Below are positions 1-5,217 of a stretch of 5,217 bases of DNA, in pieces (positions within the stretch are counted from its first letter, which is position 1; each line of letters opens with the position of its first letter). Made by a program: the position numbers and the translations under genes. Under the pieces are notes generated by a model. The model worked only from the letters and a program-made list of their open reading frames with translations. It was not told where the DNA came from and made no database searches. This DNA is from Leptospiraceae bacterium (GTDB lineage Bacteria; Spirochaetota; Leptospiria; Turneriellales; Turneriellaceae), in NCBI GenBank assembly GCA_016788945.1, contig JAEUSA010000151.1, positions 1-5,217 on the forward strand. Direction: 5' to 3'.

Positions 1-528
1 ACGGCATCGGTTACGGGCGGCGACTACCAGATTCGCGTGAATGGTGAAGCGTTCAAGGTTTTGGGTTATCCGGTTGTGTTTAACGCTGACTCGATCACGC
101 TCGACCAAGCGGGAGAATGGCTCTACTACGGGGCATTCAACTCGATGGATCTCTACCGCATTCGCGCTGCGACACTCGCCGATTTTTCTCTGTCGAACGC
201 TGCACTTGCCGCAGCCGTCGAAAGATTTGCGACGAAGAGCATGAGCGACGGTATCAGCATCGATTCAGCCGGCAATCTCTATATCACCGACCCCGAGCAT
301 TCGGCTATCCACCTCATCGACCCGAACACGCGCTATCTGCAAACGCTCTACCGCGACACCGAGTTGCGCTGGCCTGACGGCATGAGTTATGCGCCCGATG
401 GGTTTACCTATCTGACCGCGAGTTCGCTCAACGAAGTGATTCTGCAAAGCGCGGCGACGGTGAAGAGCAAGGGGCCCTACTATCTCTGGCGCTTTCGTCC
501 CGAGGCGCCGGGCATGATCGGCCGTTAG
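1..528 (+). CDS. Major royal jelly protein/Yellow-family beta-propeller, C-terminal part (5' end outside window)
   Basis: The reading frame is open from the first base, so this is the last 175 residues of a longer protein; a GTG at 37 is an internal valine, not a start. The segment shows propeller blade motifs typical of bacterial MRJP/Yellow (PF03022) proteins: a blade with LYYGAFNSMDLYRI (about residues 41-54), then SDGISIDSAGNLYITD, then RWPDGMSYAPDGFTYLTASSLNEV, and a closing GPYYLWRFRP near the end. Bacterial relatives run to roughly 350-400 aa and are usually exported; the signal peptide, if any, lies upstream. Their substrates are mostly unknown, and names such as dopachrome-conversion-related come from insect Yellow proteins and should not be transferred. 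SMP-30/gluconolactonase is the nearest alternative fold family, but the SDG-NLYITD-WPDG-LWR order favours MRJP. The next gene starts 42 bp later on the same strand. Confidence 0.75.
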   Translation, partial: TASVTGGDYQIRVNGEAFKVLGYPVVFNADSITLDQAGEWLYYGAFNSMDLYRIRAATLADFSLSNAALAAAVERFATKSMSDGISIDSAGNLYITDPEHSAIHLIDPNTRYLQTLYRDTELRWPDGMSYAPDGFTYLTASSLNEVILQSAATVKSKGPYYLWRFRPEAPGMIGR

Positions 529-570
529 TGCATGACTTGACGCTGAAAGCGAACCCTTAATTTTTGCGCC

Positions 571-1074
571 ATGCGGTTATTTTTCGTTTTCGGGTTCCTT
601 TTGGTTGCTTCAATCATTTCGGCAATCGACAAGGCGGACATTCTCGAGGCGCACGGCAAGATGTCCGCTGAGATGAAAAAAGATCCACAGCGCTACCAGC
701 GCGAATGCGATCAGGGTAAAGCTCACTCATGCACCCGCGAGGGTGTTTTTTATGCATTCGGCACCTGGGGCCACCCCAAAGACTATGCGAAAGCACGCCC
801 GCTGATGGAGAAAGGTTGTGCACTCGGCGATCAAGATGGCTGCAAAGAACTGGCGGTGCTGCATCAATACGGGCGCGGAGTTCCGAAGAACCCGGCAAAG
901 GCGTTAGAGATTTATGGCAAAGCCTGCGAAGCTAAAAATGCCACCTCGTGTTACTATGCCGGTGAACTGAACCAACACGGACGCGGCGTACCGAAAAATG
1001 CCGCCAAGGCGAGAGAGTTTTACGCGAAAGCCTGCCAGCTCAAATATAAATCCGCCTGTAACAAAAAGGTCTGA
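571..1074 (+). CDS. Secreted Sel1-repeat protein with paired cysteines (Hcp-like)
   Basis: The protein has 167 residues. It begins with a short signal peptide (MRLFF, a hydrophobic run to about residue 16, likely cleavage after A18). The rest is built from Sel1-like alpha/alpha repeats (PF08238), clearest at residues 92-127 and 128-163, each with a YGRGVPKNPAKA or HGRGVPKNAAKA signature. Cysteines fall in four C-x7-C pairs (46/54, 83/91, 119/127, 155/163), spaced 36-37 residues apart, one pair per repeat. In Helicobacter cysteine-rich proteins (Hcp) such pairs form disulphides that staple each helical hairpin, which fits an exported location. Sel1 repeats are protein-interaction scaffolds; a beta-lactamase or other enzymatic role cannot be inferred. 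No clear Shine-Dalgarno precedes the ATG, but the signal peptide supports this start. MAPEG follows after 5 bp, probably co-transcribed. Confidence 0.85.
   Translation: MRLFFVFGFLLVASIISAIDKADILEAHGKMSAEMKKDPQRYQRECDQGKAHSCTREGVFYAFGTWGHPKDYAKARPLMEKGCALGDQDGCKELAVLHQYGRGVPKNPAKALEIYGKACEAKNATSCYYAGELNQHGRGVPKNAAKAREFYAKACQLKYKSACNKKV
1065..1069 (+). promoter_or_regulatory. Probable ribosome binding site for the MAPEG gene
   Basis: AAAGG lies inside the last codons of the Sel1 gene, 10 bases before the ATG at 1080. It is a weak Shine-Dalgarno match, but it is better than what precedes the other plus-strand genes here and supports this start. Confidence 0.4.
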
Positions 1075-1079
1075 GCGAC

Positions 1080-1484
1080 ATGCTGCATAACTACCCCGTT
1101 CTCTACTATCTGCTTGCGTCGACGCTGCTCTACTGGATTATGCTAATGTACACCAGCATGGTGCATGCAAAGGGCTGGACTTTACTCGGCATGCTGCTGA
1201 TGTTCAGCAACCGTGACAACATGCCTGAACGCAGTGCGATGGTTGCGCGGGCCGATCGCGCCACGCGCAATATGGCGGAGAACCTGCTGATCTTCGCGAT
1301 TGTTACATTGATGGCCGTTTTAGTCGGAGCATCGCGCGAAAAGCTGCTGCTTGGTGGGCAAATCTTCTTTTTTGCACGCCTCGCGTATTTCCCTGTCTAT
1401 TTGGCAGGTATCCCGTACTTGCGCACTGCGGCTTGGGCGACAGGCGTCATCGGCATTGTCATTGTCGGTAATGCGATGTGGTAA
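1080..1484 (+). CDS. MAPEG-family integral membrane protein
   Basis: This 134-residue protein has about four membrane segments (roughly residues 8-29, 67-85, 92-112 and 115-133), the usual size and layout of the MAPEG family (PF01124: membrane-associated proteins in eicosanoid and glutathione metabolism). Family-like features are the polar loop RADRATRNMAEN (57-68) leading into TM2, the FFARLAYFPVY segment (R100) and IPYLRTAAW (R115). Eukaryotic members are glutathione transferases/peroxidases or leukotriene C4 synthase; most bacterial members are uncharacterised, so glutathione-linked detoxification is only a family-level guess. The gene starts 5 bp after the Sel1 stop, suggesting one transcript. 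It converges with the minus-strand gene that ends 9 bp downstream; I see no convincing intrinsic terminator between them. Confidence 0.8.
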   Translation: MLHNYPVLYYLLASTLLYWIMLMYTSMVHAKGWTLLGMLLMFSNRDNMPERSAMVARADRATRNMAENLLIFAIVTLMAVLVGASREKLLLGGQIFFFARLAYFPVYLAGIPYLRTAAWATGVIGIVIVGNAMW

Positions 1485-1493
1485 TCTGCAAGG

Positions 1494-1943
1494 CTAATAA
1501 AGCAACAGCAGATCGTCATCGAATTCTGAAGTGACGTAAACCCGCGGCCCCCATTCGGGCACGATGAGAATTACGCCCACCTGCTTTTTGCCTTTTGTGC
1601 CCGAAGCGTACAAAGAAACGCGCTCTGATGAACCATATTTTTTGAACTTACCCAACTTAACGCCGGCAATTTTCTTACCCTTGTAGAACGCTTTGATCTT
1701 TTTTATCAGCTTTTTCGTTTTTTCAGGCGATCGCTCTCCTAAATCATATTTAATACAATGCGTAGTCTGGCAGACCTGCGCTTTTTTCACGCCCGGGTAC
1801 ACAGGATAAGAAATTCCCTCAAATGTAACTTTGCCTCCCTTTACGGTGAGCTCCTCAGGTTCTTTTGCTGTATCTTCAGCGAAAACGGGCGCTGTCAGAA
1901 ATATGGACACTATCAAACAGCAAAGCCCACGCACTGATTTCAT
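1494..1943 (-). CDS. Small exported lysine-rich protein of unknown function
   Basis: I do not recognise a family. I chose the ATG at 1943-1941 (149 aa) over longer options at 1952 and 2021. It gives a textbook signal peptide, MKSVR then a hydrophobic core and cleavage at PVFA|EDTA (after residue 22), and GGAAAGA sits directly before it as a close, weak Shine-Dalgarno. The longer forms would bury this signal behind 3-26 extra residues. The mature part (about 127 aa) has a cysteine pair C58/C63 (VCQTTHC), a strongly basic stretch around residues 75-102 (repeated KK and KGKK), a probable beta-rich end (QVGVILIVPEWGPRVYVTSEF) and an unusual tail, DDDLLLLY. C8 and C9 lie too early in the leader to look like a lipobox. 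The product is probably periplasmic or secreted. It is transcribed divergently from the cyclase. Confidence 0.7.
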   Translation of the reverse strand: MKSVRGLCCLIVSIFLTAPVFAEDTAKEPEELTVKGGKVTFEGISYPVYPGVKKAQVCQTTHCIKYDLGERSPEKTKKLIKKIKAFYKGKKIAGVKLGKFKKYGSSERVSLYASGTKGKKQVGVILIVPEWGPRVYVTSEFDDDLLLLY

Positions 1944-2129
1944 TCTTTCCATAGCGTCAGACTGCAATATGCCACGATGCAGAACACTTTTTTTGCTCGC
2001 ATGAATGCCCCAGACCCGCAATCTGGTTCTCCGACTCTATGCACCAAGCTTATCGACTCATTTTGCACCAGCCATATCTGCGGCTTACAACGCTTTTGCA
2101 GATGAAAATGTAAATCGCCGAACACGACA
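1944..2129. promoter_or_regulatory. Divergent intergenic region between the small exported protein and the cyclase operon
   Basis: These 186 bp must hold the promoter of the minus-strand gene and probably that of the cyclase operon. No strong sigma-70 pair is visible. The best plus-strand candidate is TTGCAC (2063-2068) with TACAAC (2086-2091) at 17-bp spacing, matching the consensus at only 3/6 and 4/6 positions. A small hairpin-like inverted repeat, CCAGA-7 nt-TCTGG (2010-2026), lies centrally and could be an operator, or chance. I found no TGTGA-N6-TCACA-type CRP site. No Shine-Dalgarno precedes the cyclase ATG. Confidence 0.35.
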
Positions 2130-4274
2130 ATGAATATCTTGGGTGTACCGGTTTACCTCAACACTCTTTCCGTCGCTTGTCTGTTGCCAACCTTGTTGTG
2201 TTTCACGAGTGGTATCTATATCCTTACGCTCAATCGGAAGACTTTTAATACATGGATGTTCTTCCTCATGACAGTTTTTGTTGGATTATTCGATTTTGGC
2301 TACGCGATAGCGTCATCAACCTTTGATCCCTTAGGTGCCTACCACCGCTGGCTTACGGTCTTCACGGTGCTCCCGATGTTGGGCTTCCTCTTCCTGTTTT
2401 TTATGACTTACTCAGAAAGTATGAACATTAGGTTTCATCTACAGATCTTCAGTTTCATCATTGTAACGGCACTTCTGGTATCCATCTTCTTTGCGGTCCG
2501 CTCACTCTCCGCCCCACGCATATTTCGGCTAAGCGGCCAATTCTGGGATTTTGAGATGAATCCGGAAAGCCTGCTTGTCGGGTTCTTCATTCTTCTCTTC
2601 GGACTCGGTACCTTATATTTCAGTTTGGTCAAATTCAAGCAGATGAAGAATCGTCATAGCGCGCGAACCTTTCTGACGCTCGTCGTAATCATGAATATCT
2701 ACCTGCTGCCATCAGCAACGTTAAATCCGCTCGCAAGAAAAGGGGTGATAACCTTTGACTTCTTCTTGTGGATACAGGCCGTAGGCACGACCGTCGGCTT
2801 TCTGTTAGTCTATATAATCTTCTTATCTCATACTCAGGAGAGAACCACTGTCGCCGGTAACATGATCGGCACCACACTCTTGGTCGTCGTGACGTGCATA
2901 CCCATACTCGCCTACCCACTCATCGAAGATAGAAAGGCCAGCTTCCGGGAAATCTGGTCAGCAAAACTTGAGGCCGGATATCAACCTGCCGCAGACAGCA
3001 GTATTGTCTTCCTTAACCCGGCCGGCGCATCACCATCCGCAAGTGACGCACCTTTGCGGCGCTACTTTCGCGACAACCCAGACTATTACCAAAAGGCGCT
3101 TTCATCGGTGCCCGCTGACGGAGTGATTCTGCGCGCCGATGCGAAGGGAGCTGTGTACACTTTTCCGGTCAGCTTGACTGAGCCACCGCGCACGAATCAA
3201 ACACAACCGACCTCTTGGACCGTAGGCATCGAGCTTGTCGAGCTGCGCAAATACATTCACCCGACGGCGGCGAAACTTGTGTTAGCGCAGTTAGTCGTCA
3301 TTCTGGTCATTGTGAGTCTCTTTCCGCTTTTTTTCCGCGGCATTTTGCTGAATCCGATGCGCCGCTTGCTCGATGGAGTGATCGCGGTGAGTCGCGGGCG
3401 TTACCACCACCGCATTGAGAATGCGCGTTCAGACGAACTCGGCGTTATTTCACGGCACTTCGACAAAATGGCAGAGACGATCGAATCGGCAACGACCAGA
3501 CTCGAAGACACGGTGCGCGATCGCACCGCGCAACTCACGCAAGAAAAAAAGAAATCCGATACGCTGCTGCTCAATATCTTGCCCAAACAGATTGCCGACG
3601 AACTGAAAGAAAAGGGCCGCGCCACCCCGGTGCGGATCAACTCGGCAACGGTGTTGTTCACCGACTTTGTTGGCTTCACCAAAATCTCCGAGACACTGAC
3701 ACCCGAACAGGTGGTCGACGAACTCGACAAATGTTTCAGTTATTTTGATCAGGTAACGGAAAAATACCGTCTCGAAAAGCTCAAGACGATCGGCGACTCC
3801 TTTATGTGCGCCGGCGGCCTGCCGACAGTGAACCGCACACACGCCATCGACTGTTGCCTCGCCGCTCTCGAAATACAGTCTTTCATGCAGCAGATGAAAG
3901 AAATCAAACACCAGCAAGGCTTTGCCTATTGGGAGCTCCGCCTTGGCATACACAGCGGCCCGTTGGTTGCGGGCGTCGTCGGCCACAAGAAGTTTGCCTA
4001 CGACGTATGGGGTGACACGGTGAACACCGCCTCGCGACTCGAATCAAGCGGGGTACCGGGAAAAATTAACATTTCGGTTTCGACCTACCAGCTTGTCAAA
4101 GACCTGTTTGCCTGCGAACACCGCGGTCAGGTGAGTGCAAAGAATAAAGGCGAGATCGATATGTATTTTCTAAACTCGATTCAGCCAAATTTTTCTCTCG
4201 GCGGCGAGGGGCGCGTACCGAACGAAACATTTCGCCAGCATTACAAGAACATCATGCGCATGCGCGAAACCTGA
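2130..4274 (+). CDS. Membrane receptor adenylate cyclase: multi-TM sensor, HAMP, class III cyclase
   Basis: A 714-residue protein predicted to make cAMP from ATP at the inner membrane. About eight hydrophobic segments fill residues 14-264 (near 14-33, 40-60, 72-93, 104-123, 147-168, 179-199, 211-233, 244-264), resembling the 7TM sensor blocks of some kinases. The linker HTQERTT (234-240) precedes TM8. A soluble, probably extracytoplasmic loop (about 265-382) follows, then TM9 (383-403), a HAMP domain (about 404-455, with P409 and DELG 435-438), a short coiled coil (about 452-475) and the class III cyclase domain (PF00211, about 500-685). Catalytic residues are all present: metal-binding D512 and D556, adenine-selecting K552 and D625, and transition-state N632 and R636. 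K552/D625 argue for adenylate, not guanylate, cyclase. Such homodimers have two active sites. An in-frame TGA at 2103 and no nearer upstream start fix the N-terminus; no Shine-Dalgarno is visible. Confidence 0.9.
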   Translation: MNILGVPVYLNTLSVACLLPTLLCFTSGIYILTLNRKTFNTWMFFLMTVFVGLFDFGYAIASSTFDPLGAYHRWLTVFTVLPMLGFLFLFFMTYSESMNIRFHLQIFSFIIVTALLVSIFFAVRSLSAPRIFRLSGQFWDFEMNPESLLVGFFILLFGLGTLYFSLVKFKQMKNRHSARTFLTLVVIMNIYLLPSATLNPLARKGVITFDFFLWIQAVGTTVGFLLVYIIFLSHTQERTTVAGNMIGTTLLVVVTCIPILAYPLIEDRKASFREIWSAKLEAGYQPAADSSIVFLNPAGASPSASDAPLRRYFRDNPDYYQKALSSVPADGVILRADAKGAVYTFPVSLTEPPRTNQTQPTSWTVGIELVELRKYIHPTAAKLVLAQLVVILVIVSLFPLFFRGILLNPMRRLLDGVIAVSRGRYHHRIENARSDELGVISRHFDKMAETIESATTRLEDTVRDRTAQLTQEKKKSDTLLLNILPKQIADELKEKGRATPVRINSATVLFTDFVGFTKISETLTPEQVVDELDKCFSYFDQVTEKYRLEKLKTIGDSFMCAGGLPTVNRTHAIDCCLAALEIQSFMQQMKEIKHQQGFAYWELRLGIHSGPLVAGVVGHKKFAYDVWGDTVNTASRLESSGVPGKINISVSTYQLVKDLFACEHRGQVSAKNKGEIDMYFLNSIQPNFSLGGEGRVPNETFRQHYKNIMRMRET
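3732..3904 (+). repeat. Cyclase catalytic segment, intact copy of a diverged duplicate
   Basis: This segment (codons 535-592 of the intact cyclase) aligns without gaps to 5045-5217. By hand count 135 of 173 bases match (78%) and 49 of 58 residues (84%). It covers the LKTIGDSFM motif with the substrate lysine and second metal aspartate. Confidence 0.85.
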
Positions 4275-4276
4275 TG
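4272..4276 (+). other. TGATG stop-start overlap (translational coupling)
   Basis: The cyclase stop TGA (4272-4274) shares its last base with the amidase start ATG (4274-4276). No Shine-Dalgarno is evident upstream, so the amidase is probably translated by ribosomes that terminate on the cyclase and re-initiate, which would tie the two products' amounts together. Confidence 0.7.
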
Positions 4277-4993
4277 CGCGTAGCCGCAGTGCAATGGAAA
4301 CCCGAATGGGGCAAGGTTGCTCAAAACCGGGAGCGACTATTGAGTCTCATGCATGAGGTCATCGCTGAGCAGGCGCAGGTTATTGTATTGCCCGAGATGT
4401 GCACCACCGGTTATGTGTTCCACAGCCGCGAAGAAATTTTACCCTTATGCGAAAAAAACGACGGCGATACGTTTGTCGAATTCTCTGCCTTCTGCAAAAC
4501 GAACGGTGTCTATCTCATATACGGCTTTGCGGAAAAAGCCGGAAATGCATTATACAATTCGCAGAACGTCATTGATCCTACAGGTAAGCTGATTGCCACC
4601 TACCGCAAGACGCATCTCTATGAACAAGATACCTACTGGGCTCTGCCGGGCGATACCGGTTTTATGAGCATAGATACACCCATCGGTCGCCTTGGACTCG
4701 GCATCTGTATGGACATGAACTTCGACGACTTTATCGAGTTCCATATTGAAAGACAGACAGACCTGATCGCATTTTCGGCCTGCTGGCTCGACGAAGGATT
4801 TCCCATTGCGCCGTACTGGTATTACCGTCTGACGGGTTACCGCGGCACAATCTGTATTGCGAACAGCTTCGGTGAAGAACGCGGCGTCAGATTTCGCGGG
4901 GAAAGTTGCATCTTTGCTGGCGAGAAACTGGTGGCGCGCGCCAGTTTAGATTGCCGGCAGATACTCATCGCTGAAAATAGTCGTTCTGCATGA
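4274..4993 (+). CDS. Nitrilase-superfamily (carbon-nitrogen hydrolase) amidase, Nta1-like
   Basis: The protein has 239 residues, is cytoplasmic with no signal peptide, and belongs to PF00795. The Glu-Lys-Cys triad is visible: E41 in VIVLPEMCTTGY, K112 in YRKTHLYEQDTYW, and nucleophile C145 in LGLGICMDMNFDDF. E117, just after the lysine, may be the fourth conserved acid. The family hydrolyses amides, carbamoyl groups or nitriles through a cysteine thioester. The combination TGYVFHSREEI, YRK-HLYEQD-YWALPG and GICMDMN resembles the protein N-terminal amidase (Nta1) branch more than omega-amidase or N-carbamoylputrescine amidase, but assignment by eye is uncertain and the substrate is unknown. 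At 239 aa it is a little shorter than the usual 260-280; the end (GESCIFAGEKLVARAS, then LIAEN) covers the last core strands, so the fold looks complete. It overlaps the cyclase by one base and the next start by four. Confidence 0.85.
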   Translation: MRVAAVQWKPEWGKVAQNRERLLSLMHEVIAEQAQVIVLPEMCTTGYVFHSREEILPLCEKNDGDTFVEFSAFCKTNGVYLIYGFAEKAGNALYNSQNVIDPTGKLIATYRKTHLYEQDTYWALPGDTGFMSIDTPIGRLGLGICMDMNFDDFIEFHIERQTDLIAFSACWLDEGFPIAPYWYYRLTGYRGTICIANSFGEERGVRFRGESCIFAGEKLVARASLDCRQILIAENSRSA

Positions 4994-5217
4994 CCGATCA
5001 GACGAGCACATTCCGTAAAATCATCAACGTGCGCGACTGGCCGCTGTTTTAGCTATTTTGACCAAGTGACCGAAAAGTATGGCCTCGAAAAACTCAAGAC
5101 CATCGGCGACAGCTTCATGTGCGCCGGCGGCTTGCCGAAAACCAACACGACGCATGCCATCGATTGTGCACTCGCCGCCCTCGAAATTCAGGCCTTCATG
5201 AACCAGATGACGGAACT
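4990..5217 (+). pseudogene. Broken second cyclase gene: 20-codon N-terminal remnant joined out of frame to catalytic-domain fragment
   Basis: An ATG at 4990-4992 overlaps the amidase stop as ATGA and opens a 20-codon frame, starting MTDQTST and ending RDWPLF, that stops at TAG 5050-5052. Its basic, then W/F-rich character suits the start of a membrane protein. At the same place, in another frame (codons from 5045), begins a run starting CFSYFDQVTEKYGLEKLKTI, homologous to residues 535-592 of the upstream cyclase and open to the window end. It keeps the substrate lysine and metal aspartate in KTIGD, but everything before Cys535, including the first metal aspartate, is absent. No start codon with a ribosome site serves this frame. 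The simplest reading is a cyclase gene, third in the operon, that lost its middle by a deletion at a short TGTTT-like match. An assembly join is the alternative. The 3' end lies outside the window. Confidence 0.7.
5045..5217 (+). repeat. Cyclase catalytic segment, second diverged copy (window-edge truncated)
   Basis: Direct-repeat partner of 3732-3904, same orientation, about 1.3 kb apart. Of the 27 codons that differ, about 18 are synonymous, with no gaps and no stops, so this copy evolved as functional coding sequence for a long time and is not a recent duplication. Confidence 0.8.

Noticed and set aside
37..39. GTG as the true start of the first gene.
   Set aside because: The frame is open to base 1 and the protein begins mid-propeller; family members are about twice as long.
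537..563. TTGACG with TAATTT as a sigma-70 promoter for the Sel1 gene.
   Set aside because: The spacing is about 15 bp and the -10 matches poorly; position before the gene is the only support.
541..565. CGCT-GAA-AGCG hairpin followed by TTAATTTTT after the MRJP-like gene, as an intrinsic terminator.
   Set aside because: A 4-bp stem is too weak, and the T-run begins 5 nt after the stem. It may be a degenerate terminator but cannot be supported.
1484..1513. Inverted repeat ATCTGC-18 nt-GCAGAT between the convergent MAPEG and orphan genes, as a bidirectional terminator.
   Set aside because: The stem is only 6 bp with an 18-nt loop, and no T-tract follows on either strand; half of it is coding.
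1944..2021. Longer N-terminus for the orphan exported protein (start at 2021 or 1952).
   Set aside because: It would place 3-26 residues before an otherwise ideal signal peptide and has no better ribosome site.
3450..3986. Long minus-strand open frame (178 codons) opposite the cyclase catalytic domain.
   Set aside because: It is antisense to a strongly conserved domain, has no recognisable motif and is expected as a shadow of GC-rich codon usage.
4274..5217. Amidase-cyclase fusion by readthrough of the TGA at 4991, since the cyclase fragment lies in the amidase frame.
   Set aside because: The intervening 17 codons read as arbitrary sequence (PIRRAHS...), the fragment lacks the first metal-binding half, and the ATGA start better explains the region. 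The shared frame is a one-in-three coincidence.

Overview
The window most likely comes from a free-living spirochaete of the order Leptospirales (Leptospira/Turneriella/Leptonema-like). This is an inference. It rests on the central gene, a membrane receptor-adenylate cyclase whose N-terminal multi-TM block, QERTT-type linker before another TM, HAMP and class III cyclase domain match a layout I associate with that group. The moderately GC-rich coding and scarcity of strong Shine-Dalgarno sequences fit but do not prove it.

Layout. (1) 1-528, +: the C-terminal part of a bacterial major-royal-jelly-protein/Yellow-type beta-propeller, cut by the window edge. (2) 571-1484, +: a probable two-gene unit, a secreted Sel1-repeat protein with a regular ladder of cysteine pairs, then 5 bp later a small MAPEG-family membrane protein. 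(3) 1494-1943, -: a small lysine-rich protein with a clean signal peptide and no recognised family. It converges on the MAPEG gene and diverges from the cyclase. (4) 1944-2129: a 186-bp divergent intergenic region, the only sizeable non-coding stretch. (5) 2130-4993, +: a tightly coupled pair, the receptor adenylate cyclase (714 aa, all six canonical catalytic residues present) and a nitrilase-superfamily amidase (239 aa, E41-K112-C145) that most resembles the protein N-terminal amidase (Nta1) branch. The stop and start share a base (TGATG). (6) 4990-5217, +: the remains of a third gene of the same operon. An ATGA overlap starts a 20-codon reading frame that ends at TAG exactly where sequence homologous to the upstream cyclase catalytic domain begins, in another frame.

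The cyclase should convert an extracytoplasmic or membrane signal into cAMP. The coupled amidase may work on a metabolite or peptide linked to that signal, but nothing in the sequence names its substrate. The broken third gene was probably a second cyclase in tandem. Its surviving 58 codons are about 84% identical in protein and 78% in DNA to the intact one, with mostly synonymous changes, so it was under selection until recently, or the join is an assembly error. That junction is the most notable anomaly here. I see no CRISPR array, insertion sequence, tRNA or rRNA, and no clear evidence of a wholly new system.
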